Shown: piece after piece, positions 60,922 through 64,000 of the stretch | How the letters are laid out: each line of letters starts with the position of its first letter | Numbering within the stretch: the first letter of the stretch is position 1 | Origin: Theobroma cacao | Lineage: Eukaryota > Streptophyta > Magnoliopsida > Malvales > Malvaceae | Direction of reading: 5' to 3' | NCBI RefSeq assembly: GCF_000208745.1 | Contig: NC_030851.1 | Coordinates: forward strand, 34,072,689 to 34,136,688 | DNA: 64,000 nucleotides | Notes under the pieces: model-generated | What the model saw: only the letters and a program-made list of their open reading frames with translations | Databases searched by the model: none | Told to the model about the DNA's origin: nothing | Position numbers and translations under genes: made by a program

Positions 60922-61732
60922 TCATTGGACATCGATGTCCAAAATTCTACCATTACTGCTGGCCTTGGGGATAGTAATGTACAAAACCCCATCTTTCACC
61001 TCAGCTTTAATCTTCTCAAACACAACATTCTCAGGCAATGCAATTCCGCTATTGTACCTCCCTTAGCTCTTAGCAGACCATTCTCCTTCCTCTTCTCCTT
61101 TCTCTTGACCATTAATCTTCCTTGTAGGCACCTTCTCAGCCTTGACAACCAACATCTTCTCTTCAACCCACACCTTCACATCATCTTTGTTCATGCCAGG
61201 CATATCAAACCTCATCTTATACTCCCCCTCTCCTTCCTTAATCTCCCATGGCGTCCGTCCTCTACTGTAACCACCGTTCTCACTTGGTAATGGACATGGC
61301 CACGTGCCTGAGTATGCAAATGGGTCTTCCATCGTCGTCTCCATTGTTTCCATCATCTGATGCACCGTTCTTGCTGTTGGGAATCTGTCCCACAACCCTG
61401 CTTATATAACAAGTTCAAGATTCAATCAGCATCAGAAATTTAATAAGAAAAAAAAGAGAGAGAAGAAATTAGCTAGGAAAAATAAAAACTTTGATCATAC
61501 TATATAATATACCTATTGATGCAACAGGGCCAACCCTTTTCTTGTTGGGTTGGGACTGGTGGTGTTTGCTAGCTCTTTGCAAGTAGTCAAGGTTGTCTCT
61601 ACTCTCCCCTACCATGGCCTTGATGCATCTGTTCCGAGGGAGTTTTAAAAAGGGAAGGTGACAAAAATCGCTGCTTTTATTGGAGGAATATAAAGGGAGA
61701 GAGATGGTCAGATTTAAAAGAGCTTGAGACAT
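60922..61732 (-). pseudogene. plastid-type small heat-shock protein (HSP20) gene with a premature stop
   Basis: Two exons on minus: 61732-61513 and 61397-60922, joined in phase 1. Without the internal stop the frame would be 231 codons. The N-terminal 40 or so residues are Ser/Leu-rich and basic like a chloroplast transit peptide. A Met-rich helix (HQMMETMETTMEDPF, 86-100), typical of plastid HSP21-type proteins, follows. The alpha-crystallin domain starts at about 123 (PWEIKEGEGEYKMRFDMPG). A TAA at codon 185 (61065-61063), after GEWSAKS, replaces what is Tyr in the family motif. Downstream the frame remains clean for 46 codons (NSGIALPENVVFEKIKAEVK, DGVLYITIPK) to TGA at 60922. As read, it gives a 184-aa protein without the C-terminal strands needed for dimer and oligomer contacts. 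It could be a recent pseudogene, a null allele or a sequencing error. Confidence 0.85.
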
Positions 61733-62380
61733 TTTTCTTGGGGTTGTTTGTTTAACCTGTTCTTGCTTTGCGCGGTTGGAGGAAGAAAAGAGAAATTGGA
61801 GCTTTGATTGTTAGTGTTATTATCAAATAGAAAGATGAGAACCGCAATGGATGATGATGGGAAGAGGACTCTGGCGGTTGACAATTTAACGGAACGAGTA
61901 GACATTTCTGGACAAGGATCGATGGACTGGAGTCGGTTAATTTCCAGATTTCTCCATAACATGATATGCTGATGAGGTATAATGATATGTTCATGTGATA
62001 TTTTCATTCTTTTACTTTAATTACGTCAGTAACATAGTTATAAAATAACAAGTAATATTTTGATTAAAGATAATTAATTAACTGTTAGTCATAAGGTTAT
62101 ATTTAACCGAAAATAAAAATATATGAACTCAATTGAATGTAATAAACGATAAGAATTTATTTAAATTTTTTGGAATAGTTCAAAATTTTTTTACACCTTA
62201 TCTCTAATTATATTTAAACCCTTCGAATAATAATGAAATTAATGAGTTAACTAACTAATAAATATACGATTATTTTAATGTCATCTCAAATATCAATTAA
62301 AAAAATTGTCATCTCAAATATAAAAAAAAATCTTTGATTAGGGATTAGTATTAAGAAGTAATTTTTAATTCATAGAAATT
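61733..62380. other. upstream region of the heat-shock gene with a partial MITE
   Basis: No clear TATA box or perfect heat-shock element triple is visible by eye. From about 62020 the sequence resembles the right half of the Mutator-type MITE at 1887-2324. Confidence 0.5.
62020..62197. mobile_element. partial copy of the Mutator-type MITE
   Basis: Resembles 2145-2324: an aagtaatattttgattaaNga block, then gaNaataaaaatata, and an end which on minus reads GGTGTAAAAAAATTTTG. The left inverted repeat is missing. It lies about 290 bp upstream of the heat-shock gene start codon. Confidence 0.55.
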
Positions 62381-62389
62381 AGAAGTTGG

Positions 62390-64000
62390 TGTCGGAATCT
62401 AGCAAAAACAGGGGAACAAAGCAATAGAAGCGTGCTTAATGTGTTGGTTTACTTAATAGTTAAGAAAACAGAGTTAGAATTCATTGATTTTGTACTTTTA
62501 AATGTATCTAGCAAAAATATTAGTTGGGCAATCATTACAACTTACAATGTCGATTTAGAAAGACTATAAATAGGTGATTTATGTATTTTGGCAAATGATG
62601 AATAGGTTGGCAAAACGCTTCTGGTGCACTTTAATGATTTCATTCTCTTAGCTCAAAATTTGTCATGCACCCTAACAAATTTTTAGTATCAGAGTAATAG
62701 GCTTATTTCAGCCATCGTCCAAACAAATTATTCTACAAAATCAAAACCAAAGATTAAAATCAACATATGGCCAAATACATCCAACTTCAACTACACTCAA
62801 ACTCTCATACCTATCTTTTGATGGAGAGAGTTATGATTTTTGGAGCATTCTCTTTATTTCACAAGATTTGCGAGAAATGGTGAAAAAAAGGCTATGAAGC
62901 TCCCGCAAATCCATAAGAGCTATCAACTTACACAACAACCATGAAAAAAGAATACGAGCAGAATTTGCGAAAAGATGCAAAGGCCTTGCTGTCAATCCAA
63001 CAAGGGCTAAGTAAAATAGTTTTTTCTAGAATAATGGGTGTAAAAATAGTAAAAAATGCATGGGAAATTTTGAAAAAACAATTTGAAGGTCAAGAAAAAG
63101 GTAATCTCCATTAAACTTCAAAACCTATGGAGAGAATTTGATAACTTAAGCATGCAGGACAATGAACATGTTCAAAATTTCTTTTCCAAAGTTTCTGAAG
63201 TTATAAATTAGATTAAAAACTATGGAGATACAATAAAAGATAAGATGATTGTTTAAAAAGTCCTAAGAGGTCTACCACAAAGGCTTGACCATGATGTTGC
63301 AGCTATAGAAGAATCCAAAGATACATCAAAATTAACTTTGGAAGAATTGAGTGGTTTACTTGAAGTTAATGAGAAGAGAATGAGTAGATTTATAAACCAG
63401 AATTTAAAGTAAGCCTTTCATTCAAAGGTTAGTATGGTAGAAAAAAAAAACTCAAAATCAAAATTTGAAATAGAGAAAGCAACTTAATTTCAAGAGGCAA
63501 AGGTCGTGGCAGAAAGCAATTCTTTAAAGCTCAAGGCAGAGGTCGATGTAGTATCGAAAACAACTCTTGATGCAAAATTTGTTGAAAGTTTGGTTATTGT
63601 TAATGCAATAAGCTTAATATAAATAGTTCCAAGAGAATGTGAATTGGAATGTTTTGAATATTTTGAGATTTCTTTCAAATTCTTGAAAAAGCACTTTTTC
63701 TTAAAATAAGATTACCCTTTTGAAATAAGTGAAGCAAATGATTTCTTGTAAAGAAAAGAAATTAACTGCACATATTAGTTTGAGAAAAAAGAGAAAGAAA
63801 ATCAATATAATGATTTTTATAGAAGTTCGGCCTCTCCCTTAGGTCCACTAAGGAGTTTTAAATCCATTATTTTAAAAACAAGTTTAATATAATGCCTTTT
63901 ATGATCAAGCATAACCTTACAATATAATGCATTTTATAGATCAAGCACAACCACTCTACCTTTTACTTTGGTTAAGGTCTAATCACTCAAATACTACATT
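62390..64000 (+). mobile_element. decayed Ty1/copia fragment with gag
   Basis: A possible LTR at about 62390-62680 is followed by a degenerate primer site tagtatcagag (62686-62696). A gag (UBN2) remnant follows at about 62750-63620, for example KVISIKLQNLWREFDNLSMQ near 63095 and KVLRGLPQRLDHDVAAIEES near 63260. Multiple stops are present. The sequence after 63620 is AT-rich and runs off the window, so pol may lie beyond it. Confidence 0.75.
62750..63620 (+). pseudogene. copia gag (UBN2) remnant
   Basis: The order of gag motifs is preserved but interrupted by at least five stops and a frameshift. The best blocks are FDNLSMQDNEHVQNFFSKVS and LTLEELSGLLEVNEKRMSRF. No zinc knuckle is visible downstream. 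Confidence 0.72.

Noticed and set aside
61733..62000. Heat-shock elements upstream of the small heat-shock gene
   Set aside because: Only partial TTCnnGA-like pieces were found, none forming the required three alternating units, so no site is called.
1..64000. CRISPR arrays, tRNA or rRNA genes, bacterial-type operons
   Set aside because: No evenly spaced identical repeats, no tRNA-like B box with a foldable cloverleaf and no rRNA motif was noticed; the window is plant nuclear DNA. A tRNAscan run would be decisive for tRNAs.

Overview
The window is nuclear DNA of a higher plant, most likely a eudicot. Its genes have many short introns with GT..AG borders, the spacers are very AT-rich, and large LTR retrotransposons sit between gene islands. 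The proteins are plant-specific families (malectin-like LRR receptor kinase, type-B response regulator, AIRP2-type RING ligase, WVD2/TPX2-like protein, plastid small heat-shock protein). I cannot name the species from sequence alone.

Layout. 1-2.4 kb: end of a Ty3/gypsy LTR, a local tandem duplication and a Mutator-type MITE with a 9-bp target-site duplication. 4.3-18.5 kb: first gene island, with a malectin/LRR receptor kinase (minus, 15 exons, 932 aa) flanked by two AIRP2-like RING ligase genes in inverted orientation (minus at 4.3-6.1 kb, plus at 16.9-18.5 kb). 19.6-40.6 kb: a nested retrotransposon block. A decayed LINE abuts a truncated Ty1/copia element (22.6-40.6 kb). The copia 3' LTR is split by a minus-strand Athila-like gypsy element (31440-39322), and the copia 5' LTR carries a single gypsy LTR at exactly the same site. 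41.1-43.7 kb: a short copia element that lacks integrase and RT. 43.7-49.4 kb: AT-rich spacer. 49.4-61.7 kb: second gene island, with a type-B ARR (plus), a convergent WVD2/TPX2-like gene (minus), and a plastid-type small heat-shock gene (minus) broken by one in-frame stop. 62.4-64 kb: a decayed copia gag.

Exon models were built by hand: each join was placed at a GT..AG border, phase was carried through, and every model closes to a whole number of codons. Family assignments rest on recognised motifs and overall similarity, not on a database search.

The genes do not form one pathway. Several belong to signalling families: cytokinin phosphorelay output (ARR), ubiquitin ligation (AIRP2-like), cell-surface perception (RLK) and microtubule organisation (WVD2-like). 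The most unusual structures are the repeated gypsy-in-copia insertion, the gypsy derivative whose gag-protease frame runs directly into the integrase C-terminal module, the nonsense-mutated heat-shock gene, and an ARR intron that is a multiple of three and stop-free.
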